A stretch of DNA of 30,793 nt from Collinsella aerofaciens (GCF_901212495.1 NZ_CAAKNY010000016.1:40068-70860), one strand, 5' to 3'. Counted from the stretch's first letter, positions 15,472-24,445 are shown. Translations and numbers: made by a program. The notes: generated by a model from the sequence alone, not told the origin.

Positions 15472-17034
15472 CTAGTCGATTCTTACGTACTCCGCCCAAG
15501 AGTATTCTGGCAGAAAATCTCCCGAAGGCCCCCTGAGCCCATCGCGATAGTCGTAGTAGTCGCACTCGATATACTCGGCAATAACGCGGCGGGCTCCTCG
15601 ATCGCTCTCCACGATATATCCGATACCATTCCTGTTGAGTTCGGACATAAGGCGCGAGGCAACTTTCCTCGCTCGCGCCCTCGTCGTCTCGTCGGGCTCG
15701 CACTCCCACAGCATCGCGATGATCTCACGCGTGGAGACAAACGCGCCGCGCCTCTCAATGAGAAGCGCCAAGAGCTCCTTAGCTTTTGCAGAGCGGATAT
15801 TAACGGCCTTGCCATCAACGACCAATCGGAACGAACCAAATAGCGCGACATTGATTTGCTTCTGCGTTGCGACGGTGGAAAGCGGATCTCCCCCGGCATC
15901 GGCATGATCGAAACTCAGCCCGATAAAACACTTAGCCCTAGAAATCGAAGCCATCGTAAGCAGGGCGGGCCTAACGGAGCCATCGCGGAACACCACCGAG
16001 AATTTCAGCTTCGCCGACTCGATATCACCCGATTCGGGATCGCCCGACGTAACCTTTTCGCAAAAGTCCCTCGCGGCAACGATGTCTTCCGGTCCCACAT
16101 GATCAATAAGGTATTTTGTCGTGTCATCCATGAACATCCGCACATTGAGCGGCAAATTAATGATGCCATTGTCACTACGGGCGATATACGTTACGGAGCC
16201 CTCAAGCCGGTCAACCTCAAACAAATCCTCGGCAAAACTCGAAAAAAGGAGTCTGCCAAACGAGAGCTTATCCTCGCTGTTGCGCTGATGCTCGATATCC
16301 CCCTCAATCTTGATGCAAAAAAGGCTGTCCTCGACGGATTCCTCGAGCTGAATGCACTCGACCCACAGATCGCATACCTGCGTTTCGCCATCCGCAGATA
16401 TCAGAGCGCAGGTCTCCATGTCGGAGTACTCCTCCACATGCGCCTTATCGATAGCCTTCCTGACCTTAACGCGATCGGATATCGCAATAAAATCGAGAAG
16501 TCCCCCTGTACTCGAGTGTGAGTCTTTCACACCGAGCAAACTGGATGCAACACCACACATGCGCTCTATGTCAACGGCGGCGTTTCCATACACCTTAAGG
16601 ATTGCCATCCGCTCGCCCGGAACGGTCGATGCGGACTCCAGCTGATCGTCCGGTACCTCGCAAACAACTGAGTAACCGCGAATGACGCCGTCCTCGCAAA
16701 CGACGGACGCCATGGTATCGACCACGCGGATGACGGATCCGTCTCGGCGGATTAACCGGTATACGACACTGTCGCAGCCTTCGTTTTCGGCCAAACGCTG
16801 AGCGAAATCATCGAAAAGGGCCGTATCGTCGGGATGTACCAACGCCGTGTACACCTCACCGGTAAGCTCGGCCAGCTCGGTCTCTTGGTAACCCAGCATC
16901 TCGCAGAAATTCTTACCTGCAAATTCCAGATGCATCGGATCGCCCAGGCAGCATCGATGGTATCCACCCAGATGGTGCATGATGTCGTGCTCGCCACCGG
17001 CGGCAATCAATCGATTGTCTGTTTCTTGCTTCAT
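15472..17034 (-). CDS. PAS / winged-helix transcriptional regulator, paralogue 3
   Basis: 520 residues, first of the three tandem regulators in transcription order. It has a PAS domain at about 20-125 (FAGKNFCEMLGYQETELAEL ... VHPDDTA ... YRLIRRDGSVIRVVDT), then the PAS-like middle region with FSSFAEDLFEVDRLEGSVTYIARSD near 265-290, then the winged helix (VALFGSFRLVVDGKAVNIRSAKAKELLALLIERRGAFVSTREIIAMLWE), with the tail FLPEYSWAEYVRID. The Arg-rich segment ETTRARARKVASRLMSEL would be the recognition helix region. The ATG at 17034 has AAAGGGG about 12 bases upstream. The signal sensed is not evident; no Cys-rich, haem or flavin motif stands out. It is preceded by its own direct-repeat site and by hairpin repeat C. 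Confidence 0.87.
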   Translation of the reverse strand: MKQETDNRLIAAGGEHDIMHHLGGYHRCCLGDPMHLEFAGKNFCEMLGYQETELAELTGEVYTALVHPDDTALFDDFAQRLAENEGCDSVVYRLIRRDGSVIRVVDTMASVVCEDGVIRGYSVVCEVPDDQLESASTVPGERMAILKVYGNAAVDIERMCGVASSLLGVKDSHSSTGGLLDFIAISDRVKVRKAIDKAHVEEYSDMETCALISADGETQVCDLWVECIQLEESVEDSLFCIKIEGDIEHQRNSEDKLSFGRLLFSSFAEDLFEVDRLEGSVTYIARSDNGIINLPLNVRMFMDDTTKYLIDHVGPEDIVAARDFCEKVTSGDPESGDIESAKLKFSVVFRDGSVRPALLTMASISRAKCFIGLSFDHADAGGDPLSTVATQKQINVALFGSFRLVVDGKAVNIRSAKAKELLALLIERRGAFVSTREIIAMLWECEPDETTRARARKVASRLMSELNRNGIGYIVESDRGARRVIAEYIECDYYDYRDGLRGPSGDFLPEYSWAEYVRID

Positions 17035-17091
17035 GAAATAGCAGCCCCTTTCGCAAATTACGATAGCGACCGCCCGTTCCGTTTATGCAGG

Positions 17092-17112
17092 AGCGTGACC
17101 GTTCCGTGACAG
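17092..17112 (-). promoter_or_regulatory. Direct-repeat operator upstream of paralogue 3
   Basis: CGTGACC (17094-17100) and CGTGACA (17105-17111) lie 11 bases apart, 58 bases before the start codon, inside a 21-base block that matches the one before paralogue 2 at 20 positions. The near-equal distance to the start codon (58 and 62 bases) supports a shared promoter layout. The boundary with hairpin repeat C is 46 bases further upstream. Confidence 0.6.
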
Positions 17113-17158
17113 ATGAGGGGCTCCGACGAAAGAGCACGCACTGTTGGCTGCTTTTGAG

Positions 17159-17221
17159 TTGCGGTGAAATAGTTCCTGGTTGGCCCGCCTGGGCAGCAAT
17201 TCAGGAACTATTCCACCGCAA
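17159..17221. repeat. Long intergenic hairpin repeat, copy C
   Basis: Arms 17159-17178 and 17202-17221 are complementary at 19 of 20 positions. The single mismatch becomes G-U in minus-strand RNA. The outer part TTGCGGTGAAATA is shared with copy A (TTGCGGCGAAATA), while the inner part here is GTTCCTG/CAGGAAC instead of CGGACTG/CAGTCCG. The loop again contains a GC mini-palindrome (GCCC...GGGC). It begins ten bases after the addA stop and may form part of the addA 3' end. Confidence 0.8.
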
Positions 17222-17231
17222 GTTATTGAGG

Positions 17232-20200
17232 CTAGAGGTTGTAGGTGACCACTTGAGGTTCGGCGGGTTCGACGAAGATGGCTGGATCGACCTGTTCCAC
17301 GCGGACGAACTTGACCGTCACGGCCTCAAAGCCCGCCTTGTGCAGAACATCAGCGTAGACGCGCGCCTGCAGGGCATGCTTCTCCTGCAGCTGTTCCGGC
17401 GTCTCGTCCGGTGTGCCGCCCGTCTTGTAGTCAATGACCAGCGCGCGCGACGAATCCGCCGGGTTCGTCGCCAAAGCGTCGATGGCGCCTTCGGCATATG
17501 CACCGTAGCGGGCAATGTCCTCGTCTTCGCAACCCAGCGAGAAGAACGGCACCTCGGCGCGAACGCACGGCCACGCGAGCAGGTCGGCACGAACAGCCGA
17601 CTTGAGCCAGCGGTCCAGGGCAACGTCGAAGCGCTCGCGCTGCTCCGGCGTCAGGCGCCACAGACGCGCCAGCGCTTCGGCGCGCGCGGTGGGCAGCTCA
17701 TCGGCACCCATCTCGATGAGCCACTGGCAGGCGGCATGGAACGCTGAGCCCAGCGCCATGGGGTTGCCGGCGGGCTCAACGGAGGCCACGTCCGCATCGG
17801 CCATCTCCGAGCCATCCGACTCGGCATCATCGCCAGCCTCGTCCATGGGCACGTGTGCCTCGGCGGCACGGTCCTCGGACTCGGCATGCAGCGCCGTGGC
17901 AATTGACGAGTAGCTGTACGAATCGCGCGCCGGATACGGGCAGGTGCCCATGCGCACGCCCACCGCCTGGGGATACACGAGCTCAAACGCATCGGGCTCG
18001 GGGTCGGCAGGACCGGGAACGGCGGCGCGGGCATCTGCACCGGCACCCTCCGGCTCCGCATCGCCGCGGACAAGCCTGCCCTCGGCATCCAGTAAAGCGT
18101 TGGCCTCAAACGCCTGCTCGCCAAACGTAAAGTCCGCCAGCGAGATAAGCTCGTAGTCGCCCGGCTGGGAGTTGTCGAACACCAGGCGGTCGGCATCGAG
18201 CTGTGGCATGTCCAGGCCGTCCGTCGGCAGAATACGGCGCAGCACGTCGTAGGTCAGATCGGTCTCGACGTCGAAGGTCGGCGCCGTCACCTTGCCACGG
18301 CTCACGCCGGCATCCATCGCCAAGATCACCAGCTCACGCGCTCGCGTCATGGCGACATAGAGCAAACGAGCCCGCTCCTCGAGCGAAAGCTGCAGGTCGT
18401 CGTTGCGCAGGCGAGCAAATGCCTCGGCGGGAGAACCCGTCGCGCAGACATCCTCCATGAGCTCTGGCGGCAGCCACAGCGACGTGCCCTTGCCCTTAAA
18501 CGCGTGCTCAAACTGCTTTTTGACGTCATCGCCCTTTACGAACGTGCCGTCCGCGAGTTTAACGCCGTCGAAGCGTGCCGGCAGCGCCACGACCTGCGCT
18601 CCGCCCTCGACACGCCCCATCTGAGCCGCACCGGACGATTTGCGCACGCCAAAACACTCGGACACCGCGACGACCGGATACTCCAGACCCTTGGACGCGT
18701 GCACGGTCATAATGCGTACCGCGCCATCGCCCTCCTCGTTGAGCGCGCCCGGTGCCTCCTTGCCCGCCAGGAAGCGATCGAAGGCCAGCGCAATGGAGCG
18801 CGGCGAGTTCCCGAACTCGGCCTCCGCCTCGGCCACGGCGTCGAGCGCCTTGAGCACGTTGGCGGCGATGGCCCTGCCCTCGGGACCACGCTGCGCCAGA
18901 CGCACGAACCAGCCAGAGGCGTTGACCACGTCGCACGCGATGGAGGCGAACGAATCGCGACCCACGCGACGAAGCGCGGAGCGCAGCACCTCGCGGGCAC
19001 GCGTCACGAGCGGCAGGTTCTGCAAACCCGGCACATCGGAATCGCTCATGATGCCCATATCGATATTGCGACGCGAGGTCTCCCCCGTCTGATCGTCGAG
19101 CCTGGTCGCCAGCGCCAGGAATTCCTGGGCGCCCAGGGCAAACATCGGCGAGGCCAGCAGCGGCATAAGGCCCTGCGCCGTATCGGCCGGATTGGCGAGC
19201 GCGAAAACCAGGGCGCGCACCGTCTGCACCTCGGCAGCCTGCGCAAAGACCGAGCCGCCCGCGATGACGCAGTCGAGCCCTTGGTCGCGGAAGGCCTGGG
19301 CATAGACGTCGGCGTTGGTCATGCGGCCCAGCAGCAGCACCATGCCGCCCTGGGGCTGGCCGGCATCGGCAAGCGCGCGGAATCGCTCGGCGATCGCACG
19401 GGCCTTGGCCTGCGTGCGCTCCTGCGTACTGCCGCCGACAACAAAGAGGGCCTGACGACGCGAGACGTCTGCCACCAGCGTGTCCTTGCGGCCGTCGCTC
19501 GCCTCAAGCTCCAAAAAGCCCTGCATCAGGCCGCCGTCGTCGCCGTCGAAGACGCGTGCCACGTAACGCAGCACCTCGTCATGGCTGCGGAAGTTGCGAA
19601 CGAGTTTGACGAGCTCGCCGGCGGGGACATCGGCGGCAGCGGCAGCGCCAGCGCCGGACGCTGCCCCGGCCGTCCCCGAAGCGCCCACCTTGCGCTCCTG
19701 GCGGCGGAAGACCTCGACCTCGGCGCCACGGAAGCGATAGATCGACTGCTGTGCATCGCCCACGGTGCACAGCGCGCGCTCCCCCGCACCCGTCAGGTAA
19801 CGGATCAGGTCGACCTGCATCTGATCGGTATCCTGGAACTCGTCGATCATGACCATCTTAAAGCGTCCCTCATATGCCGCTCGAATGGCCGGGTAGTCGC
19901 GTAGCGCCTCGTATGCCATGCGGAGCAGGTCGTTGTTGTCGAGGGCAGACTGGCCGGCCTTGAGCGCGCGGTACTCAGCCTCCACGGAACGGGCCAAGCC
20001 CACCAGTGCATCGAGCGCGGGACCACCGCAGGCAAGCACGATATTGATAAACGCATCGGCGGCCTCGGCCTTGAGCAGCTCGACCTGCTCCTTGGGGAAT
20101 GCCTTGCTCGCGCGCGGCATGGTGCACGACATCATGAGTCGCGCCGCATCGGCCATGGTCTTGCCGCTCGCCTCGAACGCGTCGATGGCATCGAGTGCCA

Positions 20201-20882
20201 CCTGCGCCTTCTCGGTCGCGGCCTTGCTTGCGCCCAGCGCCGCGCGATAGGCATCGGCGAGTGCCGAGGTATCGGCCTGGCCGCGCGCCACGCGCACATC
20301 GTCCATACCGCCCGGCAACTGGCTCGACAGCTCCAGCAGGTCGCGCACCAGACCCTTGATGGTCGTGCCGGCGCCAAAAGGACCGCCCTCGCCCGCCATG
20401 GGATACCAGGCGTAGAGGGCCTTGAGCGATGCCGCGAGCTCGGGGGCGGCATCGGGCGCCGTCGCGCGACCCAGCACATGCTCAACAGCCTGATCCATGA
20501 GCTCGTCGGTATCGGTGAGCACCGTGAACTCGGGATCGATGCCCAACTCCAACGCGTGTGCGCGCAGGATGCGCGAGCACATGCCGTGAATGGTCGAGAT
20601 CCACGCATCGTCGACGGTCAGGGCCTCCTCGTCCATGCCCTCGTCGATGAGCGCGCGGCGCACGCGGTCACGGATCTCAGCCGCGGCATCTTTGGTAAAG
20701 GTAATGGCGAGCACCTGGTCAAGATGCTCGACGAACGGACCGGATTCGGGCGAGAGCGCGTAGACGATGCGGCGCGTGAGGGTAAAGGTCTTGCCCGAAC
20801 CGGCGCCCGCCGAGACAAACAGCGGACGGTCGAGCGTTTTGACGATCTGCAGCTGTTGCGGCATCAAAGTCGAAAGATCCAT
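17232..20882 (-). CDS. addA: ATP-dependent helicase/nuclease subunit A (AddA)
   Basis: This is the helicase-nuclease subunit of AddAB, which processes double-strand DNA ends for RecA-dependent repair. In 1216 residues it has a UvrD-type superfamily 1 helicase with Walker A GAGSGKT (26-32), motif II MIDEFQDTDQMQ, a motif V-like MTVHASKGLEYPVV and motif VI LLYVAMTRARELVIL. The C-terminal RecB-type nuclease shows GSAFHAACQWL, EGAIDAL, and DYK at 1151-1153 followed by TGG and Q..Y, so the catalytic set looks complete. An Ala/Gly-rich insertion lies near residue 400, and an acidic Ala-rich linker precedes the nuclease. The ATG follows the addB stop by three bases, so the two are co-translated. Helicase plus nuclease plus an AddB-like partner makes AddA far more likely than UvrD or PcrA. 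Confidence 0.93.
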   Translation of the reverse strand: MDLSTLMPQQLQIVKTLDRPLFVSAGAGSGKTFTLTRRIVYALSPESGPFVEHLDQVLAITFTKDAAAEIRDRVRRALIDEGMDEEALTVDDAWISTIHGMCSRILRAHALELGIDPEFTVLTDTDELMDQAVEHVLGRATAPDAAPELAASLKALYAWYPMAGEGGPFGAGTTIKGLVRDLLELSSQLPGGMDDVRVARGQADTSALADAYRAALGASKAATEKAQVALDAIDAFEASGKTMADAARLMMSCTMPRASKAFPKEQVELLKAEAADAFINIVLACGGPALDALVGLARSVEAEYRALKAGQSALDNNDLLRMAYEALRDYPAIRAAYEGRFKMVMIDEFQDTDQMQVDLIRYLTGAGERALCTVGDAQQSIYRFRGAEVEVFRRQERKVGASGTAGAASGAGAAAAADVPAGELVKLVRNFRSHDEVLRYVARVFDGDDGGLMQGFLELEASDGRKDTLVADVSRRQALFVVGGSTQERTQAKARAIAERFRALADAGQPQGGMVLLLGRMTNADVYAQAFRDQGLDCVIAGGSVFAQAAEVQTVRALVFALANPADTAQGLMPLLASPMFALGAQEFLALATRLDDQTGETSRRNIDMGIMSDSDVPGLQNLPLVTRAREVLRSALRRVGRDSFASIACDVVNASGWFVRLAQRGPEGRAIAANVLKALDAVAEAEAEFGNSPRSIALAFDRFLAGKEAPGALNEEGDGAVRIMTVHASKGLEYPVVAVSECFGVRKSSGAAQMGRVEGGAQVVALPARFDGVKLADGTFVKGDDVKKQFEHAFKGKGTSLWLPPELMEDVCATGSPAEAFARLRNDDLQLSLEERARLLYVAMTRARELVILAMDAGVSRGKVTAPTFDVETDLTYDVLRRILPTDGLDMPQLDADRLVFDNSQPGDYELISLADFTFGEQAFEANALLDAEGRLVRGDAEPEGAGADARAAVPGPADPEPDAFELVYPQAVGVRMGTCPYPARDSYSYSSIATALHAESEDRAAEAHVPMDEAGDDAESDGSEMADADVASVEPAGNPMALGSAFHAACQWLIEMGADELPTARAEALARLWRLTPEQRERFDVALDRWLKSAVRADLLAWPCVRAEVPFFSLGCEDEDIARYGAYAEGAIDALATNPADSSRALVIDYKTGGTPDETPEQLQEKHALQARVYADVLHKAGFEAVTVKFVRVEQVDPAIFVEPAEPQVVTYNL

Positions 20883-20885
20883 GGT

Positions 20886-23800
20886 CTACACGTCCCTCCT
20901 TACAAACGTTCCTTCGTGGTTATACGAGCAGCGCGCATGCGCGGCCTGAGCCGACGTCGGGTCGACGGCGGCAACGTTGCCTGCCTCGAGCTCGCGCAGG
21001 CGCTCGGCGATGCCGGCCTCCACGCGATCGAGCAGGGCGTCGAAGTCCATGCTGCCACCCTCGCCAGGGAAACCTTTCTTAAGGCCCGGGATGTGACCGT
21101 CGCCGCGCTCTTCCTCGAGCAGTTCGGCGCTCGCGGCACCGCGCAACGCCGGCTTGCCGCCCTTCGTCGAAAAATAGAGCGCCGCGCGGGTGTCCAAATC
21201 CAGCGCCCGGCGCATGGCCTGGGCGTAGATGAGCGTTTGGGTATGTGGCGGCAACCAGCGCGGATCGTCGATGGGCGCCGTCCCCGATTCCTCGTCGCGC
21301 ACCGTAGGGTCGGCGAGCTTAAACTCCTCAACGCCCGTGCGGTGCTTGTAGTCGATCACCACGGCACGATTCTCGGCGTCCACGTCCACGCGGTCGATGC
21401 GCCCGCCAAGCGGCCAACCGGCATACTCGACCTTGAGCTCGTTGAAGGCAAACTCCAGGTAGCGCGGGGCAAAGGGGGCAAGCGCCTCGGACTCGTAGGC
21501 AAGCACGCCCTCCAGCTGCGGCAAGATCTCTGCCACCTGGCGCTCCTCCACCGCAGAGAGCGGCACGAGCGGGCCCTCCGCGCCTCGCTTGCCGGCGTGC
21601 TCGGCCAACGTCTCGTCAAAGACCTCGCGCAGCAGCTCCTGAGCGCGCGGCAGGTTCTCGGGCGTCACGCGTTCCATGCCCTCCTGGGGCAGGCGGGCAT
21701 GCAGGTGCTCCAGCACATCGTGGACAAAGTTGCCCTTCTCCATGTTGCCAAAGCCCGCGTCGATGGACTGAGGTTTGACGCGATACGACACGAACCAGCA
21801 CAGCGGGCACGTCGAGTACGCCTCAATCTGCGAGGCGGACGTCAGACGCGGCACGAGTGGCGCGTTCTCGCCCGCGCCATCGCGACGACGCAGGACCAAG
21901 TACGGCACAGCCGCCTCACCCAAATGTTGAGGAGCCTCGCACGCGACGCGCTTGCACTCGATGCCCTCACCGGCCGCTGGATCAAAATCGGCGACGATAC
22001 CGCCCTCGCCCACGCACGCAACCCTGGCGGCGCCGGCAGCCTCGGCGTGCGCCCGCAGCTCGGTCCACGCGGCCGCCGGATAGCACTCGCGCGCCTGGCG
22101 ATCGTGGGTCACACGGGCGAGCGCAACCGGGCCGCGTGCCGCCCGCATCGCGCGGCCAAAGCGCACGCGCAACAGGGCCGCGGGCTCAAGCGTCACGCCG
22201 CTGCGCCCCAGCTCTGCCGTCAGCGTGGCTAGCGGGCCCTCCTCATGTGAGAGCGGATAACTGTCCAGGTCGACGTCGGCAAACAGCACGGCATCGTAGC
22301 TGTCGGGGCGCAGGGCTGCCGCATCGGCAAGCGACGCAAAGCGCACCTGGGCGCGCGGCGCGCGGTCGACCTCGTAGGTCTCGTAATCGTATGCGGTGCT
22401 GCGCGTGTCCACCTTGGTACGAACGCCGTCGAGTACGGGCACGGTCGCGGCCTGCGACACGTCGAGCGCGCGGGCATCGTTCATAAGGATGTCGATGGCA
22501 TGGCGCAGCAGGGCGGTCTCCTCCTGGCGACGAGCCTGACCGTCAAGGCCTCCAAGGGCGCGATCGGGCAACGCCTCGGCGACGGCGAGCATTGCCTTGA
22601 GCGCCGTCACGGGTTTGTCGCGCCACAGCGCCTGGAACACGTCCGAGACCACGCACGGCACGTTCTTAAACCAGTTCTCATCACTGGCAGCCTTGCGCGT
22701 GCCCCTGACCTGGCCCTGCACGCTCTGCAGCAGGCTCTTGACGGCCGTGGTGGTCTTGCCGCGCGACAGGCGCATGTTCTTGTCGAAGGTGCGCGCGCTG
22801 GCGGCATCGGCACCCGAAAGCGGACTGTAAATCCAGTCGGTAAGCTCCGGTGCGGGCCACCACTCGGTCTTGGAGGCGACACCCTCGTCGGCGGCCTTCA
22901 TGCGCTCAATCAGATTGGCGAGCGCCGTGAACTGCCCGCCCGCGATGGATTGGGAAAACGCCGTGAACTCGGTTGTCTCGGCCGCAATATGACGCGCCGC
23001 CAAACGGGCAGCGAGTTCACCGAACAGCTGGGGCGCCCGGGCAGACACCACGAGCACGCGCACGGGGTCCGCGGACGCCGCGACACCGCCGTCGACCGCG
23101 GCGTCCTCACACGTTTTTACCAGCTCATCGATTGCATCCACATAGGCGTGGGCGCGGGCGTGAGGTCCGGCAACCTCTACAAAGGTAGGCTGAGCGGCGG
23201 ACTTGGAGGCAGTCTGGGGCGCGGCGGCACCCTCCCCCAGCGGCGCGGCCTCAAACAGCACGCCGCGGGCATCAAGGGCCGTGGCCAGCTCCTCACGCAT
23301 CGCCGCCTGCTCGCGAGCGAGCAGCACGACAACCTCTCCCCCGTTGTTCGCCACGGCGGACAGCAGCCCGAGCAGGCTATACGTAAATGACGTGACACCG
23401 CGCACACATACCGCGCGGGCGCACGCCGGAAGGTTGTCGGCCAGCACCTCGGCCATAAGGTCAGCCGCCTCGCAGGGCTCGACCATGTCTCGACGGTCCA
23501 AGCCGCTCGCATAGGCACTCAACAGCTCGAACACGCGAGCCTCGGCGTCGCTCTTGGGATCGGGTCGGCAAACGCCGCCGCAGCAGCGCTCGGCACCCGT
23601 TCCCGCTACGCCCGGCAGCACATCGCGGGCCATGCGCGCGAGCATGCGCACCGTGCCCTGACTGCGCGAAAGCGGCTGCAGGTCGGCATCGCAGCGACGG
23701 GCGACCATGTCCGAGAACAGCATCTGGCGCTGCATGTTGTCGACGAAGCTGCGGCCATCGCCCATAAGCTCCCACAGCGAACGAAGCCACGACGCGGGGG

Positions 23801-23984
23801 TTTTGTAGTCAACGCCCAGCGAGGCGCCAGCAACCGCGGCATCGTGGCGGCACAGATCGAGCTCGGCAAACGAGGGCGCCAGCAAAACGGCACGCCCGTG
23901 GCGGGCAACCAGGTCGGCGAGCAACGACGCCTCGGCATCGCTCAAGTCCGTACCGGTATTGGTGGTATAGATTCGAACAGGCAT
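20886..23984 (-). CDS. addB: AddB-like nuclease subunit of the AddAB complex
   Basis: 1032 residues, partner of AddA. The N-terminal two thirds is a degenerate helicase-like fold without a recognisable Walker A (near the start, TNTGTDLSDAEASLL), as is allowed in AddB-type proteins. The C-terminal PD-(D/E)XK nuclease shows the helix GNFVHDVLEHLH, GGRIDRVDVD, VVIDYK with Asp at 878 and Lys at 880, and HTQTLIYAQAM. Only three Cys lie where AddB proteins usually place four iron-sulfur ligands: CPLC before the nuclease and one in ARCSYN near the end. The cluster may be missing. The ATG has GGAGG just upstream. The pair addB-addA forms a two-gene operon with its own promoter region after the yerC-type terminator. 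Confidence 0.87.
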   Translation of the reverse strand: MPVRIYTTNTGTDLSDAEASLLADLVARHGRAVLLAPSFAELDLCRHDAAVAGASLGVDYKTPASWLRSLWELMGDGRSFVDNMQRQMLFSDMVARRCDADLQPLSRSQGTVRMLARMARDVLPGVAGTGAERCCGGVCRPDPKSDAEARVFELLSAYASGLDRRDMVEPCEAADLMAEVLADNLPACARAVCVRGVTSFTYSLLGLLSAVANNGGEVVVLLAREQAAMREELATALDARGVLFEAAPLGEGAAAPQTASKSAAQPTFVEVAGPHARAHAYVDAIDELVKTCEDAAVDGGVAASADPVRVLVVSARAPQLFGELAARLAARHIAAETTEFTAFSQSIAGGQFTALANLIERMKAADEGVASKTEWWPAPELTDWIYSPLSGADAASARTFDKNMRLSRGKTTTAVKSLLQSVQGQVRGTRKAASDENWFKNVPCVVSDVFQALWRDKPVTALKAMLAVAEALPDRALGGLDGQARRQEETALLRHAIDILMNDARALDVSQAATVPVLDGVRTKVDTRSTAYDYETYEVDRAPRAQVRFASLADAAALRPDSYDAVLFADVDLDSYPLSHEEGPLATLTAELGRSGVTLEPAALLRVRFGRAMRAARGPVALARVTHDRQARECYPAAAWTELRAHAEAAGAARVACVGEGGIVADFDPAAGEGIECKRVACEAPQHLGEAAVPYLVLRRRDGAGENAPLVPRLTSASQIEAYSTCPLCWFVSYRVKPQSIDAGFGNMEKGNFVHDVLEHLHARLPQEGMERVTPENLPRAQELLREVFDETLAEHAGKRGAEGPLVPLSAVEERQVAEILPQLEGVLAYESEALAPFAPRYLEFAFNELKVEYAGWPLGGRIDRVDVDAENRAVVIDYKHRTGVEEFKLADPTVRDEESGTAPIDDPRWLPPHTQTLIYAQAMRRALDLDTRAALYFSTKGGKPALRGAASAELLEEERGDGHIPGLKKGFPGEGGSMDFDALLDRVEAGIAERLRELEAGNVAAVDPTSAQAAHARCSYNHEGTFVRRDV

Positions 23985-24032
23985 GGTCCTCCACTCAAAC
24001 CGTTCGCAATAATCAATGCATTCATCCTACCC

Positions 24033-24070
24033 GCCCACGCGGACAGATTTGCCCCACGCCAACAGATTTG
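24033..24070. repeat. Tandem 19-bp duplication upstream of addB
   Basis: Two adjacent 19-base units (24033-24051 and 24052-24070) agree at 16 positions and share ACAGATTTG and CCCACGC. They lie 49-86 bases before the addB start. A TAGGAT at 24029-24024 on the minus strand could be the -10, which would place the repeats over the -35 area. They may be a binding site or a chance duplication. Confidence 0.5.
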
Positions 24071-24091
24071 ATTCCTCCGCCCCCAAGGGAT

Positions 24092-24118
24092 CAAAAAAAC
24101 CGCCCCCGAAGGGACGGT
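24092..24118 (-). terminator. Intrinsic terminator of the YerC-like gene
   Basis: On the minus strand ACCGTCCC pairs with GGGGCGGT (one G-U) around a UUCG tetraloop closed by C-G, followed by seven T. It begins 28 bases after the stop codon of the YerC-like gene. This separates that gene from addBA. Confidence 0.9.
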
Positions 24119-24145
24119 TCTGCGCAATTCGATTTTGCCGCTGGC

Positions 24146-24445
24146 CTACTCGCCATCCTCCAGTTTGATGAGGATCTTGCGATAGCCACCGTACTCGCCA
24201 TTAAGCGCCTTGGACACGCGGCTCACCGTGGTGGACGAAGCGCCGGTGCGGGCCTGAACCTCAACATAGGGCTCGCCCTCATCCAGATAACGCGCGACCT
24301 GCAGGCGCTGAGAAAGATCGCAGATCTCGCGCGGTGTGCAGATATCGGTTAAAAACGCCTGAATATCGTTCTCGTCGTCCAAAAGACTAAATGCGTGGAC
24401 CAGCTGCTTGACATCAGGCTTGTCAAACATGTTCTCGATATTCAT
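24146..24445 (-). CDS. YerC/YecD-type TrpR-family DNA-binding protein
   Basis: In 99 residues this is a short helical DNA-binding protein of the TrpR/YerC-YecD group, common in Gram-positive bacteria. It has an N-terminal helix (VKQLVHAFSLLDDENDIQAFLTDI), then TPREICDLSQRLQVARYL and the helix-turn-helix YVEVQARTGASSTTVSRVSKAL near 60-82. The TrpR fold is clear, but YerC members are not known to bind tryptophan, and no trp gene is near. The ATG follows GGTGAT. It is transcribed alone, closed by the terminator at 24092-24118. A candidate extended -10 lies at 24559-24551. The target is unknown. Confidence 0.88.
   Translation of the reverse strand: MNIENMFDKPDVKQLVHAFSLLDDENDIQAFLTDICTPREICDLSQRLQVARYLDEGEPYVEVQARTGASSTTVSRVSKALNGEYGGYRKILIKLEDGE

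Noticed and set aside
20478..22232. Long plus-strand frames opposite addA and addB (also 18504-19904, 21857-22486 and 22500-23390)
   Set aside because: All are shadows of the addAB genes in G+C-rich DNA, rich in Arg, His and Ala, with no ribosome site or recognisable domain.
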